The position numbers and the translations under genes are program-made. This document shows, piece by piece, positions 1 to 8,908 of a DNA stretch of 40,996 bases. Numbering within the stretch: the stretch's first letter is position 1; every line of letters begins with the position of its first letter. The stretch spans positions 183-41,178 of the forward strand of contig NZ_AQUR01000064.1 in the NCBI RefSeq assembly GCF_000372525.1, in the 5' to 3' direction. The notes beneath the pieces were generated by a model. That model ran no database searches. It was not told the DNA's origin and saw only the letters and a program-made list of their open reading frames with translations. The stretch is from Cupriavidus neocaledonicus. GTDB taxonomy: Bacteria > Pseudomonadota > Gammaproteobacteria > Burkholderiales > Burkholderiaceae.

Positions 1-600
1 CCGTTCACCGGCGGCGAGGACGGGCTGCAGGGCATTCCGCGCGGCAAGCTGTTCGGCGTGCTGTCGTTGTCGGATGACCTGACGCTGTACTACGTGGCGC
101 TGGTGATCATCGTCGCGGCGTTCGCGCTGATCGTGCGCACGGTGCATTCGCCGTTCGGCCAGATCCTGAAGGCGATCAAGGAGAACGAGCCGCGCGCGGT
201 GTCGCTGGGCTATGACGTCGACCGCTTCAAGCTGACCGCGTTCGTGCTGTCGGCGGCGCTGTCGGGGCTGGCCGGCTCGATCAAGGCGCTGGTGCTGGGC
301 TTCGAGACCCTGACCGACGTGCACTGGTCGATGTCGGGCTCGGTGATCCTGATGACGCTGGTCGGCGGCCTGGGCACGCTGTCGGGCCCGATCGTCGGCG
401 CGATCGTGATCGTCGCGCTCGAGAACAAGCTGGGCGACATCGGCGCCTTCCTCGCCTCGGCCACGGGGGTGGGCTGGTTCGATACGCTCGGCGAGTCCGT
501 CACCATGGTGATCGGAGCTATCTTCGTCGTCTGCGTGCTGACTTTCCGCCGTGGCGTGATGGGCGAGCTGTCCGCGCGCCTCGAACGCAAGCGGGAGTAG
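1..600 (+). CDS. livM: Branched-chain amino acid ABC transporter permease LivM, 3' part
   Basis: The frame is open from the first base, so about 199 C-terminal residues are present and the start lies outside the window. LivM is one of two inner-membrane permeases of the Liv-type branched-chain amino acid (or related amide/urea) importer. Visible are several hydrophobic membrane segments, the cytoplasmic loop with KAIKENEPRAVSLGYDV that is typical of the LivM/UrtC family, and the glycine-rich segment GGLGTLSGPIVGAIVI near the C-terminus. No ATPase gene follows it, so any livG/livF genes must lie upstream or elsewhere. The substrate cannot be read from this fragment. It ends tail to tail with the DUF808 gene. 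Confidence 0.9.
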   Translation, partial: PFTGGEDGLQGIPRGKLFGVLSLSDDLTLYYVALVIIVAAFALIVRTVHSPFGQILKAIKENEPRAVSLGYDVDRFKLTAFVLSAALSGLAGSIKALVLGFETLTDVHWSMSGSVILMTLVGGLGTLSGPIVGAIVIVALENKLGDIGAFLASATGVGWFDTLGESVTMVIGAIFVVCVLTFRRGVMGELSARLERKRE

Positions 601-653
601 GCGCCGCGGCCGTATTCCACACACGGCCCCCGCCCGCAGGTCATACCCGCGGC

Positions 654-672
654 GGGGCGGGCGTCCCGCCCC
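654..672. terminator. GC hairpin between convergent genes
   Basis: GGGGCGGG (654-661), loop CGT, then CCCGCCCC (665-672) form a perfect 8-bp stem in the gap between two genes that end facing each other. A second inverted element, CCCGGGACACCCGGG, follows directly. There is no T-tract on either side, so this is at best a weak or bidirectional terminator. That role is inferred from position. Confidence 0.35.
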
Positions 673-749
673 CCGGGACACCCGGGTTCCATCGCTATCA
701 CCGCTAGTTCCGGCAATGAGCGTGCCGACCCAACCCCGCCTTGCCGCGC

Positions 750-1694
750 CTAGCGTGCCGAAGGCCGCAACGCCCGCATGCCGGCCTTCACCACGCTGAC
801 CGCCGCCAGCACCAGCCCGCCGGCGACGATGCCGGCAATGCCGTCCAGCAGCACCGGCGCCAGCACCGCCAGCACGCCGCCGATTGCCGGCACCTCCGCC
901 GCCGCCAGTGCCACGGCTTCGGTCACGTGGTGCATCGCCGGAATGCCGTGCATCAGGATGCCGCCGCCCACCAGGAACATTGCCGCCGTTCCGGCAAACG
1001 ACAAGGTCTTCATCAGCAACGGTGCCAGCCGCAGCAGACCTTGCCCCAGCCGGCGGAGTCCCGCCGACGTCTGCTTGCTCAGGTACAGGCCCGCGTCGTC
1101 GAGCTTTACGATGCCGGCCACCAGGCCATAGACGCCGACCGTCATGATGACCGCGATCGCGCACAGGACGGCGAGCCGCTGGCCGAACGGCGCATTGGCG
1201 ACAGTGCCCAGCGAGATCACGATGATCTCCGCCGACAGGATGAAATCGGTGCGGACCGCGCCCTTGATCTTCTCTTTCTCGAAGGCCACCATGTCGACGG
1301 CGGGGTCCGAGACCGCCTGGACTTCGCGCACGTGGTGTGCGGCGTCCTCGGCCTTGCTGTGCAGGAACCGGTGCGCCAGTTTTTCAAAGCCTTCATAGCA
1401 AAGAAACGTGCCGCCCACCATCAGCAACGGCACCACGGCCCAGGGAGCCCAGGCGCTGATGGCCAGCGCCGCCGGCACCAGGATCACTTTGTTGCGGATC
1501 GACCCCAGCGCAACCGCCCATACCACCGGCAGCTCACGCTCCGCCCTGACGCCGCTGACCTGCTGCGCGTTCAATGCCAGGTCATCGCCCAGCACGCCCG
1601 CGGTCTTCTTGGCCGCCATTTTGCTCATGACCGCGACATCGTCCAGGATGGTGGCGATGTCGTCGATCAATACCAGCAAGCTCGAACCGGCCAT
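750..1694 (-). CDS. DUF808 family membrane protein (YedI-like)
   Basis: A 314-residue predicted inner-membrane protein of the DUF808 family, to which E. coli YedI belongs; its function is unknown. The N-terminus MAGSSLLVLIDDIATILDDV and the segment KTAGVLGDDLALNAQQV are hallmark family sequences. The rest alternates hydrophobic helices and short loops, and ends in a basic tail. The start is placed at the ATG of MAGSS (1694) and not 36 bases upstream, because family members begin there and the extra residues (MSGSGAARGGPD) are low-complexity. It is monocistronic and converges on livM. Confidence 0.88.
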   Translation of the reverse strand: MAGSSLLVLIDDIATILDDVAVMSKMAAKKTAGVLGDDLALNAQQVSGVRAERELPVVWAVALGSIRNKVILVPAALAISAWAPWAVVPLLMVGGTFLCYEGFEKLAHRFLHSKAEDAAHHVREVQAVSDPAVDMVAFEKEKIKGAVRTDFILSAEIIVISLGTVANAPFGQRLAVLCAIAVIMTVGVYGLVAGIVKLDDAGLYLSKQTSAGLRRLGQGLLRLAPLLMKTLSFAGTAAMFLVGGGILMHGIPAMHHVTEAVALAAAEVPAIGGVLAVLAPVLLDGIAGIVAGGLVLAAVSVVKAGMRALRPSAR

Positions 1695-2028
1695 GTCAGG
1701 GCCTCCGCGCGCGGCACCGCTGCCGCTCATGCAGCCAGTTTGTCATTCGGTCATGCTCCTCGATGTCGTTGGTCCGCGTAAGCAGGTTTCGTACCGGCCG
1801 CCGGTACCGCGGGGCTTCAGGTTGCAGCCGGCGAGATTGTAAAACATATGATGGGTTCCGCACCGGTAGGCATTCCGGCTTGGATGCAGCTTGCTGTGGC
1901 GGTTCTCGGCGGATTCAACGTCTTGGATCATATCCCGGTGCACGATGAAAATCGCCCCGGTTCTCTTTCGCTTGGCTCTTGGCCTGCCCTCGGAGTCGAG
2001 GCCCGTCCGGAGCACTACCTGGCGAAGA
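1695..2028. other. Intergenic, no gene recognised
   Basis: This stretch runs between the DUF808 start and the first recognisable DUF1016 residues. It presumably carries the DUF808 promoter. Open frames on both strands give no sequence I recognise. Base composition is lower in GC than the flanking genes, which fits the start of the scrap-rich mosaic. Confidence 0.5.
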
Positions 2029-2604
2029 TCAAGCTGACCAAAAGCATTGTTGATGCCGCAAAAGCGCAGACCAATGACGTCGGCTGTTCTGGCGCATCGG
2101 TCCTCGAAATCATGCTGATGTTCTGTCCGGCCAGGGGGTCGGCTACGGCGAGCAAACCCTGCCAACCTTGGCGGCACACCTTATCCGTGACTATGGAGGT
2201 AGCTTTGCGGACAAGAACTTGTGCAGAATGGTGCAATTCGCCATCGCGTTTCCGGACGAGCCGATTGTCTTGACGCTGTCACGGCAATTGAGCTCGTCGT
2301 ATTTCGTGGTGTTCCTACCAATGAAAGACTCGCTCCTGCGCAACTACTACGTACAGATGGCTAGCGCGGAACGCTGGAGTGTGCGGACGCTGCGCGAGCG
2401 CATTGACTCGATGCTGTACGAGCGCACGGTGCTGTCCAAGAAGCCGGATTCGCTAATTGCACAGGAATTGACCGCGTTGCACTGCACTTCGCGCATGTCG
2501 CCAATTCTCGTCATGCGTGATCCGTATTCCTCGACTTCCTGGGTTGCGGGACACTTGGCAAGAGGGGAGACCTGGAGCGGGAGTTCAGTGCCACCATCTT
2601 CCGT
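2029..2604 (+). pseudogene. Broken DUF1016/YhcG-type nuclease gene, N-terminal domain only
   Basis: Three reading frames have to be joined to recover the DUF1016 N-terminal domain. Frame 3 gives SIVDAAKAQTNDV. From 2084, frame 2 gives LFWRIGPRNHADVLSGQGVG, then YGEQTLPTLAAHLIRDYGGS, then FADKNLCRMVQFAIAFPDE and SAERWSVRTLRERIDSMLYE, as far as ILVMRDPY (2527). From 2530, frame 1 gives LDFLG and GDLEREFSATIFR, ending near 2604. A lesion near 2078 and a one-base loss near 2528 break the gene. The C-terminal PD-(D/E)XK nuclease domain that family members carry is absent. YhcG-type proteins are common in accessory and mobile DNA. This one cannot make a functional product. Confidence 0.8.
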
Positions 2605-2757
2605 ATAGAACGCTTGGGTAATGTGCAATTTCAGCGCCTTATTGCAGGCGTCCTCATAGTCGAATATATAGCAGGGTGTGTCGCCCCCCAGCGCCTCGCG
2701 CAAGGCAGTCAGTTCCTCGATGAGATCGTCTAGGGTTTTGGTTTTTGGAAGCAGCAT
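2605..2757 (-). pseudogene. Possible 5' fragment of an unknown small gene
   Basis: The minus strand encodes about 51 residues with protein-like composition, MLLPKTKTLDDLIEELTALR followed by EALGGDTPCYIFDYEDACNK. The frame then runs into the antisense of the DUF1016 remnant. I do not recognise the family. The junction near 2604 coincides with the end of DUF1016 homology, so two broken genes probably abut there. The start is uncertain, because no clear ribosome-binding site precedes 2757 or the alternative upstream start. From 2758 to 2966 I see nothing recognisable. Confidence 0.3.
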
Positions 2758-2966
2758 ATTAAGACTGACGGCGTCTCGTGATATGAGACTAATCACACGG
2801 ACCTGGTCGAAACGTCAAGCCTGAGTAATATGCTCGCCGGATCCCCGGCGCGGTCCGACGTCTTTGCTACCCAGCGTGATGATCCTGGCTGGCTTGAACA
2901 AGTGGCTCAGCGCGGGGTCGGATGGGAACGCGCGTGGCGAATGAGCGCGGTCACCCCGACGTCGGC

Positions 2967-4523
2967 TCAGGTGATGGCGCCAACCTGCCAGGGAACGAAT
3001 TCGTTCTGGCCATAGCCGTGCACTTCGCTTTTTGAGCGGTGTCCCGACGCTGCCGCCAGCATCAGCTGGAAGATCTCTTCGCCAAGCTGGTCGATCGTCT
3101 GCAAGCCATCGATTAGGGTACCGCAGTTGATGTCGATATCCTCCTGCTGGCGCTGCCACAGGGCAGTATTGGTGCCGAGCTTGAGGGTCGGGGCCGGAGC
3201 ACAGCCATAGGCGGAGCCGCGCCCGGTGGTAAAGCAAATGAGGTTGGCCCCGCCGGCCACCTGTCCCGTTGCGGAGACCGGATCATAGCCCGGGGTGTCC
3301 ATGAACACCAGGCCAGCTGCCTGCACCTGCTCCGCATAGCCGTAGACGTCGACCAGGTTGGTGGTGCCGCCCTTTGCTACGGCACCGAGCGATTTCTCCA
3401 GGATAGTGGTGAGGCCCCCGGCTTTGTTACCAGCGGAAGGGTTGTTGTCCAGGCTGGCGTTCATGCGGGCACAGTAGTCTTCCCACCAGCGGATCCGATC
3501 GAGCAGCTTGTGGCCGACTTCGGCAGATGCGGCGCGGCGCGTCAGCAAGTGCTCGGCGCCATAGATCTCCGGCGTCTCGGACAGGATGGCTGTACCACCA
3601 TGCGCCACTAGCCGGTCCACCGCGGCGCCGAGCGCAGGATTGGCACTGATGCCGGAATAGCCGTCGGAGCCGCCGCATTGCAGTCCTACTACGAGGTGGC
3701 TGGCAGCGACGGGCTCGCGTTGCACCCGGTTCGCGTCGGGCAGCATCGCCTTGATCTGCTCAATGCCTGCCGCCACCGTACGGGCCGTGCCACCGGTGGC
3801 CTGGATGGTCATGGTTTTCAGCGCGGCACCGCGTGCCAGTCCCCCGCTGTCGAGCAGGCCGTCGATCTGGTTGGTTTCACAACCAAGCCCGACGATCAGC
3901 ACGGCGGCAAAGTTGGGATGGCGCGCGTAGCCCGCCAACGTGCGCCGCAGCAGCGCCAGGCCTTCGCCTTCGCCATCCACCGCGCAGCCTTGCCCGTGCG
4001 TCAGGGCCACTACGCCATCCACGTTCGGATAGTCGGCGAGCGCCTGCGGATTGACCTCCCGCCGGAAATGCTCGGCGATGGCGCGTGCCGCGGTGGCAGA
4101 GCAATTGACGGACGTAAGGATGCCGATGTAGTTGCGCGTGCCGACCCGCCCGTCGGCGCGGACGATGCCCATGAATTGCGCGCGCTGTGCGGCCGGCGCG
4201 GCAGGGCGCTTGTCCTCGCCAAACGCGTAGTCGCGCTCGAACTGGCCGATGGACAGGTTGTGGGTGTGGACGTGCTCGCCCGGCGCGACCGGGCGCGTGG
4301 CGAAGCCGATGACCTGTCCATAGCGGCGCACCGGCGCGCCGGCCTTGAGTGCGCGAACTGCCAGCTTGTGCCCGGCGGGCACCAGGCCGCGTACCACCAG
4401 GCCTGCGCCGAGGTGCGCGCCTGCTACCAGCTGCGCACGCGCGATGACGACATCGTCATCCGGATGCAGCCGGATGACGGGTTCGGCGGCGGCTGCCGCA
4501 TCTTGTTCCAGGACGGCGCTCAT
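2967..4523 (-). CDS. UxaA/GarD-family sugar-acid dehydratase
   Basis: A 518-residue cytoplasmic dehydratase of the altronate (UxaA)/galactarate (GarD) family, which removes water from aldonic or aldaric acids to give 2-keto-3-deoxy acids. An N-terminal SAF-type domain (about residues 15-95, ending GEHVHTHN) precedes the catalytic part with RVGTRNYIG, THGQGCA, GLGCETNQ, LQCGGSDGYSG and TGRGSAYGCAP. HVHTHN resembles UxaA more than GarD, while the length is closer to GarD. The start at 4523 overlaps the aldehyde dehydrogenase stop by 4 bases (ATGA); the longer frame adds 26 Arg/Ala-rich residues and is rejected. The neighbouring AraD1-type enzyme and aldehyde dehydrogenase suggest a route to 2-oxoglutarate. 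The substrate (galactarate, altronate or a pentonate) is not settled. Confidence 0.88.
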   Translation of the reverse strand: MSAVLEQDAAAAAEPVIRLHPDDDVVIARAQLVAGAHLGAGLVVRGLVPAGHKLAVRALKAGAPVRRYGQVIGFATRPVAPGEHVHTHNLSIGQFERDYAFGEDKRPAAPAAQRAQFMGIVRADGRVGTRNYIGILTSVNCSATAARAIAEHFRREVNPQALADYPNVDGVVALTHGQGCAVDGEGEGLALLRRTLAGYARHPNFAAVLIVGLGCETNQIDGLLDSGGLARGAALKTMTIQATGGTARTVAAGIEQIKAMLPDANRVQREPVAASHLVVGLQCGGSDGYSGISANPALGAAVDRLVAHGGTAILSETPEIYGAEHLLTRRAASAEVGHKLLDRIRWWEDYCARMNASLDNNPSAGNKAGGLTTILEKSLGAVAKGGTTNLVDVYGYAEQVQAAGLVFMDTPGYDPVSATGQVAGGANLICFTTGRGSAYGCAPAPTLKLGTNTALWQRQQEDIDINCGTLIDGLQTIDQLGEEIFQLMLAAASGHRSKSEVHGYGQNEFVPWQVGAIT

Positions 4524-6124
4524 GCTGCGGCCTCCAGGTCGTGCGCGTCTTGCTGCGCGGCGCGTGTCGGCACGCCGTCGATCAGGCGCGGCAGCTGCCA
4601 TGGGTTACGCTCGCGCAAGGCCGGCGGGAGCAGGGGATCGGGATAGTTCTGGTAGCACACGGGGCGTAGGAAGCGCTCCATTGCGGCGCTGCCCACGGAG
4701 GTACCGCGCGCATCGGTGGTAGCCGGGTAGGGGCCGCCATGCACGATGGCATCACTGACTTCCACGCCGGTCGGGTAACCGTTGAAGAGCAGCCGGCCGA
4801 CCTTGCCTTCCAATCGCTCGACCAGCGCGGCATGGTGACGGAGGTCACCGTCATCGGCCATCAGCGTTGCCGTAAGCTGGCCGCGCATCCTTTCCGCAAA
4901 GGCCAGGAAGTCGTCTTCGGAATCCAGCGCGACGATCACCGTCGACGGACCGAATACTTCCTCCTCTAGCGCACGCTCCTCCGCAAACAGGGCGCTGCGA
5001 TCGGCCTTCAGCAGATGCCCACCGATGCGGCCGTCCGCTTGCTTTGACACCAGGGCTTCCACGCCGGGGATGTCGCGCAAGCCGGCCAGCCCGCGCTGGA
5101 AATTGTCCCGGATACCTGCGCCTAGCATGGGCAGCGGCTCGGCCAGCGCAAGGGCCTTGCTGAGTTCGGCGACGAACGCATCGAATGCCGGTGAGCGAAT
5201 GCCAAGCACCAACCCTGGGTTGGTGCAGAGCTGGCCGCAGCCGAAGGTGACCGAAGCTGCCAGTTCGCGCGCAATCTGTGCGCCGCGAGAGGACAGTGCC
5301 GAGGGCATCAGGAACACAGGGTTCACGCTCGACATCTCCGCAAACACCGGAATCGGATCCGGCCTGGCTTGCGCCATGTCAAACAAAGCCCGGCCGACCG
5401 CCAATGATCCGGTAAAGCCCACTGCCTTGATGTGCGGCGCCCGTACCAGTGCCGCCCCGGCGGAAGCGGTGCCGAACACCATGTTGAATACGCCCGCCGG
5501 TGCATTGGTGCGCGCGATCGCGCGTTCGATCGCGCTGGCGACGTATTCAGATGTGACCATGTGGCCCGGATGCGCCTTCACCACCACCGGGCAGCCCGCT
5601 GCCAGCGCGGAAGCCGTGTCGCCGCCGGCCACCGAGAATGCAAGCGGGAAATTGCCGGCGCCGAAGACCGCCACCGGACCCACGCCGACGCGGTACTGCC
5701 GCAGATCGGGCCGCGGTAGCGGCTGGCGTGCAGGCTGCGCACGGTCGATGCGGACATCGAGGAAGTCGCCGCGCCGTACCGTGGTTGCAAACATGCGCAG
5801 CTGACTGGTGGTGCGCTTGCGCTCGCCTTCCAGCCGGGCCGGCGGCAGGGCGGTCTCGCGGCTGGCCGCCGCGATGAACGCCTGGTCCAGCGCATCGATT
5901 TCATCGGCGATGGTCTCCAGCAGAGCGGCGCGATCGGCCGGGCTGGTGGCACGGAACACGGGAAAGGCCCGGTGCGCGGCCAGCACGGCTGCTGCACCTT
6001 CGGCTTCGGTGGCTTCGTGGAAGCTGACCGGGTACCGTTCGCCTGTCACGGCGTCGCTGCTGTACAGCAGGGTGCCGGCGGCGTGGCGTTCGCCGCCGAT
6101 GTAGTGAAGTCCGAGGATGGTCAT
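4520..6124 (-). CDS. NADP-type aldehyde dehydrogenase, probable 2-oxoglutarate semialdehyde (2,5-dioxovalerate) dehydrogenase
   Basis: A 534-residue aldehyde dehydrogenase. Readable active-site elements are Asn158 in FGAGNFPLAF, Glu263 in FAEMSSVNPVF and the catalytic Cys300 in FGCGQLCTNPG. The layout matches the KGSADH group, which oxidises 2-oxoglutarate semialdehyde to 2-oxoglutarate at the end of non-phosphorylating pentose and sugar-acid pathways. The gene starts 36 bases after the transporter stop and overlaps the dehydratase start by 4 bases, so the genes are probably one mRNA with translational coupling. The ribosome-binding site before ATG 6124 is weak, which fits reliance on coupling or upstream flow. 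The substrate is inferred from family and neighbours. Confidence 0.88.
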   Translation of the reverse strand: MTILGLHYIGGERHAAGTLLYSSDAVTGERYPVSFHEATEAEGAAAVLAAHRAFPVFRATSPADRAALLETIADEIDALDQAFIAAASRETALPPARLEGERKRTTSQLRMFATTVRRGDFLDVRIDRAQPARQPLPRPDLRQYRVGVGPVAVFGAGNFPLAFSVAGGDTASALAAGCPVVVKAHPGHMVTSEYVASAIERAIARTNAPAGVFNMVFGTASAGAALVRAPHIKAVGFTGSLAVGRALFDMAQARPDPIPVFAEMSSVNPVFLMPSALSSRGAQIARELAASVTFGCGQLCTNPGLVLGIRSPAFDAFVAELSKALALAEPLPMLGAGIRDNFQRGLAGLRDIPGVEALVSKQADGRIGGHLLKADRSALFAEERALEEEVFGPSTVIVALDSEDDFLAFAERMRGQLTATLMADDGDLRHHAALVERLEGKVGRLLFNGYPTGVEVSDAIVHGGPYPATTDARGTSVGSAAMERFLRPVCYQNYPDPLLPPALRERNPWQLPRLIDGVPTRAAQQDAHDLEAAA

Positions 6125-6160
6125 GTCAGGTTGCTTTTGTGCAAGGAATACGGGAAGCAG

Positions 6161-7492
6161 TCAGGCAGCCTCGGAGGAGCCAAGCCGCAACGTCGAGGCG
6201 CGGCGGGCCCGTGCGCCGACGGTGCTCAGCAGCAGCACGCCGACTACGCCGGCGATTGCCAGGGCCAGCATGCCCGCTTGCTGGCTATGGAAGGCGGATT
6301 CGACCGCAGTCTTCAGCGTCGGTGCGATAAAGCCACCGAGATTGCCGAGCGCGCCGATCAGGGCGATGCCGCTGGCCGCGGCGGTGCCACTCAGGTACGC
6401 GGTGGGCAGCGTCCAGAACAGCGGCTGGACCACGACAAAGCCGACGGTAGCCAGGCAGAAAGCCATCAGCACGGGCACCAGTTCATGCCCCAGCGTCGAC
6501 AGTGCGATGCCGATGGCAGCCATGGCGAGCATGGCCATGGCGAATTCCCGTTGCTTGCCCCTGGCGTCGGCGATGCCGGTGATCAGGCGCAGGGCTATCA
6601 GCGCGCACAGCCATGGAATCGCGGTAAGCAGGCCGACCTTGGCGCCAATGGCCGTGCCGGTCAGCTCGGAAATGCGTGTCGGCAGGTAGAAGATGACGCC
6701 ATAGACGCTGACCTGAATGGCGAAGTAGATCGCGACGAAACGCAGTACCTGCCAGTTGCGCAGCGCGCTCAGTGCGGTGGCCGGGCCGTGCGCGGTCTTC
6801 CGGTTGTCTTCCGCGGCGATGGCGGCTTCAAGCGCAGTCTTCTCTTCGGCGTTCAACCACTTCGCATCGCGCGGCTTGCTGACCAGGTAAAAGAAGGCGA
6901 TCACGCCCACCACCGACGCCGCCAGGCCTTCGATGACGAACATCCATTGCCAGTTGCGCAGGCCCAGCTGGCCACCCATCACATCGAGCAGCAGCCCCGA
7001 GACCGGCCCGCCCAGCACCAGTGCCACCGGCAAGCCGAAGTAGTAGACGCCGAGTGCCTTGCCGCGCTGGCTGGCTGGGAACCAGTAGGTGGAATACAGG
7101 ATCACGCCCGGCGAGAAGCCCGCTTCGGCGACGCCAAGGATAAAGCGCAGCACGTAGAACGAGGTCTCGTCGTGCGCGAACATCATGGCCGCCGACGCCA
7201 GCCCCCAGGTGACCATGATGCGGCTGAGCCAGACCTTGGCGCCGACCCGGTGCAGGATCAGGTTGCTGGGGATTTCGAAGACAGCATAGCCAATGAAGAA
7301 AATGCCGGCCCCAAGCGCATAGGCCGCGTTGCCGATATTGGAATCGACCATCAGGGCCTGCTTGACGAAGCCGACGTTGGAGCGGTCGAGCATCGATAGC
7401 GCGAACATCAGGGCAAGGAAAGGCGCGAGGCGCAGGCGTGCCTTGTTTACCGCGCTTGCGAGCGGATCGTGGTTGGCAGCTTGAGTCTGCAT
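6161..7492 (-). CDS. MFS transporter, ACS (anion:cation symporter) family
   Basis: A 443-residue 12-helix major facilitator of the ACS type, the family of the glucarate/galactarate (GudP/GarP), tartrate and phthalate permeases. The first helix ends in SMLDRSNVGFVKQALM. The GYAVFEIPSNLILHRVGAKVW stretch and the RFILGVAEAGFSPGVILY helix are typical. The start is the ATG at 7492, preceded at normal distance by GGAGA; the longer frame adds 39 residues without membrane character. It lies between the AraD1-type enzyme and the aldehyde dehydrogenase and most likely imports the sugar acid that the operon degrades. Confidence 0.88.
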   Translation of the reverse strand: MQTQAANHDPLASAVNKARLRLAPFLALMFALSMLDRSNVGFVKQALMVDSNIGNAAYALGAGIFFIGYAVFEIPSNLILHRVGAKVWLSRIMVTWGLASAAMMFAHDETSFYVLRFILGVAEAGFSPGVILYSTYWFPASQRGKALGVYYFGLPVALVLGGPVSGLLLDVMGGQLGLRNWQWMFVIEGLAASVVGVIAFFYLVSKPRDAKWLNAEEKTALEAAIAAEDNRKTAHGPATALSALRNWQVLRFVAIYFAIQVSVYGVIFYLPTRISELTGTAIGAKVGLLTAIPWLCALIALRLITGIADARGKQREFAMAMLAMAAIGIALSTLGHELVPVLMAFCLATVGFVVVQPLFWTLPTAYLSGTAAASGIALIGALGNLGGFIAPTLKTAVESAFHSQQAGMLALAIAGVVGVLLLSTVGARARRASTLRLGSSEAA

Positions 7493-7508
7493 GGGTTGTC
7501 TCCGGTAA

Positions 7509-7529
7509 CAGGCCGCGCGTCGCGGCCTG
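7509..7529. repeat. Perfect 9-bp inverted repeat in the operon
   Basis: CAGGCCGCG (7509-7517), loop CGT, CGCGGCCTG (7521-7529). It lies in the 131-base gap between the AraD1-type gene and the transporter, just ahead of the transporter ribosome-binding site. On the minus-strand mRNA it would form a strong hairpin with no U-tract. It may set relative expression or block mRNA decay. That role is inferred. Confidence 0.4.
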
Positions 7530-7623
7530 ACGTCATGGATTGCGGCATCCCCGTCTTTTGCTTGCGCGAGGGTGGCTGCGGTTTCAGGGCGGGGCGCCAT
7601 GGCGCCCATTCAGCAATCGCTGT

Positions 7624-8823
7624 TCAAAAAGTGGTGTGGCCGCGTGCGGCCAGGTTGGTCATCAGGGCGCGTACGCCAAACGTCCAAGGAGCGATACGGT
7701 CGCTTCGGCCCACGCGGTTGACCAGGCTGCCAAGCTGGCGGCTGGAGATGAGGACGAGATCGCCGTCCTTGTGTGTGAAACCGCCGCCCGCGGTGTCGCG
7801 GTCTTCCACTGGCGCAAATAAAGTACCGAGGAACAACATGGCGCCATCGGGATACTGGTGGGTCGCCCCTATTGCCTGCCCGGCCAGTTCCAGTGGATCG
7901 CGTGTGATCTGGTCCATCGAACTGGTGCCAGACAAGACGAAGCCGTCCGCGCCTTCGACGCGCAGGTGCACCGTCGCTCGCCTCACGTCATCCAGCGAGA
8001 AGGTCTGGTCGAACAGTCGCAGGAACGGACCGATCGCACAGGAGCCGTTATTGTCCTTGGCCTTGCCCAACAGCAGCGCACTGCGGCCTTCGAAATCACG
8101 AAGGTTGACGTCGTTGCCCAGCGTGGCACCGAGCACCTCGCCACGGCTGTTGATGGCCAGCACGATCTCGGGTTCCGGATTGTTCCACGCGGAGCCGGGA
8201 TGCAGGCCGATTTCCGTACCGGTGCCCAGCGCCGAAAGCAGCGGCGCCTTGGTGAAGATCTCGGCGTCCGGGCCGATGCCCACTTCGAGGTATTGGGACC
8301 ACATGCCATGCTCGATCAGCACGGCCTTGAGTTCGCCTGCCTCGCGGGAACCCGGCCGGATCCGGGACAGGCGCTCGCCCACCAGCGCCTGGATCCTGCT
8401 GCGGACCTCGGCGGCGCCTAGAGGGTCGCCCTTGGTCTGCTCCTCGATAACGCGCTCGAGCAGGCTGCCGGCAAAGGTCACGCCTGCCGCCTTGATCACC
8501 TGCAGGTCACATGGTGCCAGCAAGCGGGCCAAACCGTCGCCGCCACGGGGATCGGCCGTGTTGACCAGCAGGTCGTCGAGCTTGCCGATCCAGCGCCCGG
8601 GCGCATGGTGCACCACCGGGAGCGGGTCGTCTTGTTCCAGCAGGGTGCTCATGGTCGGGGCGACATCCGAAATGTCGAAGACACCATCTGGCCGTACGAC
8701 CACGACGCCCGGGCCGGCCGGCACGCCATTACCTGCCGGGATCCATGCGCGGCCGACCAGCGTCCCTGCCAGGCCGTCGGCAGGAAGCGTTTGTGTTGCG
8801 CTGAGGGTGAGCGGCGATGCCAT
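7624..8823 (-). CDS. AraD1/GguC-family fumarylacetoacetate-hydrolase-fold protein, probable 2-keto-3-deoxy acid dehydratase
   Basis: A 399-residue protein with a C-terminal FAH-type fold. Acidic metal-binding patterns are visible in NPEPEIVLAIN and LGNDVNLRDFEGR, and the N-terminal part carries RAWIPAGNGVPAGPGVVVVR. Family members called AraD1 or GguC dehydrate 2-keto-3-deoxy-pentonates to 2-oxoglutarate semialdehyde, or lie in sugar-uptake operons of rhizobia. Here it is the first gene of the operon, which also has a sugar-acid dehydratase and a semialdehyde dehydrogenase, so the dehydratase role is likely. The start at 8823 has a good site (GGTGGAGA). The start codon overlaps an ATCGATT copy, the motif repeated in the divergent promoter. 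Confidence 0.85.
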   Translation of the reverse strand: MASPLTLSATQTLPADGLAGTLVGRAWIPAGNGVPAGPGVVVVRPDGVFDISDVAPTMSTLLEQDDPLPVVHHAPGRWIGKLDDLLVNTADPRGGDGLARLLAPCDLQVIKAAGVTFAGSLLERVIEEQTKGDPLGAAEVRSRIQALVGERLSRIRPGSREAGELKAVLIEHGMWSQYLEVGIGPDAEIFTKAPLLSALGTGTEIGLHPGSAWNNPEPEIVLAINSRGEVLGATLGNDVNLRDFEGRSALLLGKAKDNNGSCAIGPFLRLFDQTFSLDDVRRATVHLRVEGADGFVLSGTSSMDQITRDPLELAGQAIGATHQYPDGAMLFLGTLFAPVEDRDTAGGGFTHKDGDLVLISSRQLGSLVNRVGRSDRIAPWTFGVRALMTNLAARGHTTF

Positions 8824-8908
8824 CGATTGTCTCCACCTGATGTTGTTGTCGTGAGCGCCGCGACTGCAGCGTTGGGTGAAACTCTACGTGGCACTCTGAT
8901 AAACATCC

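Noticed and set aside
5972..7399. A 475-residue open frame on the plus strand
   Set aside because: It is antisense to the aldehyde dehydrogenase and transporter genes, with no recognisable domain.
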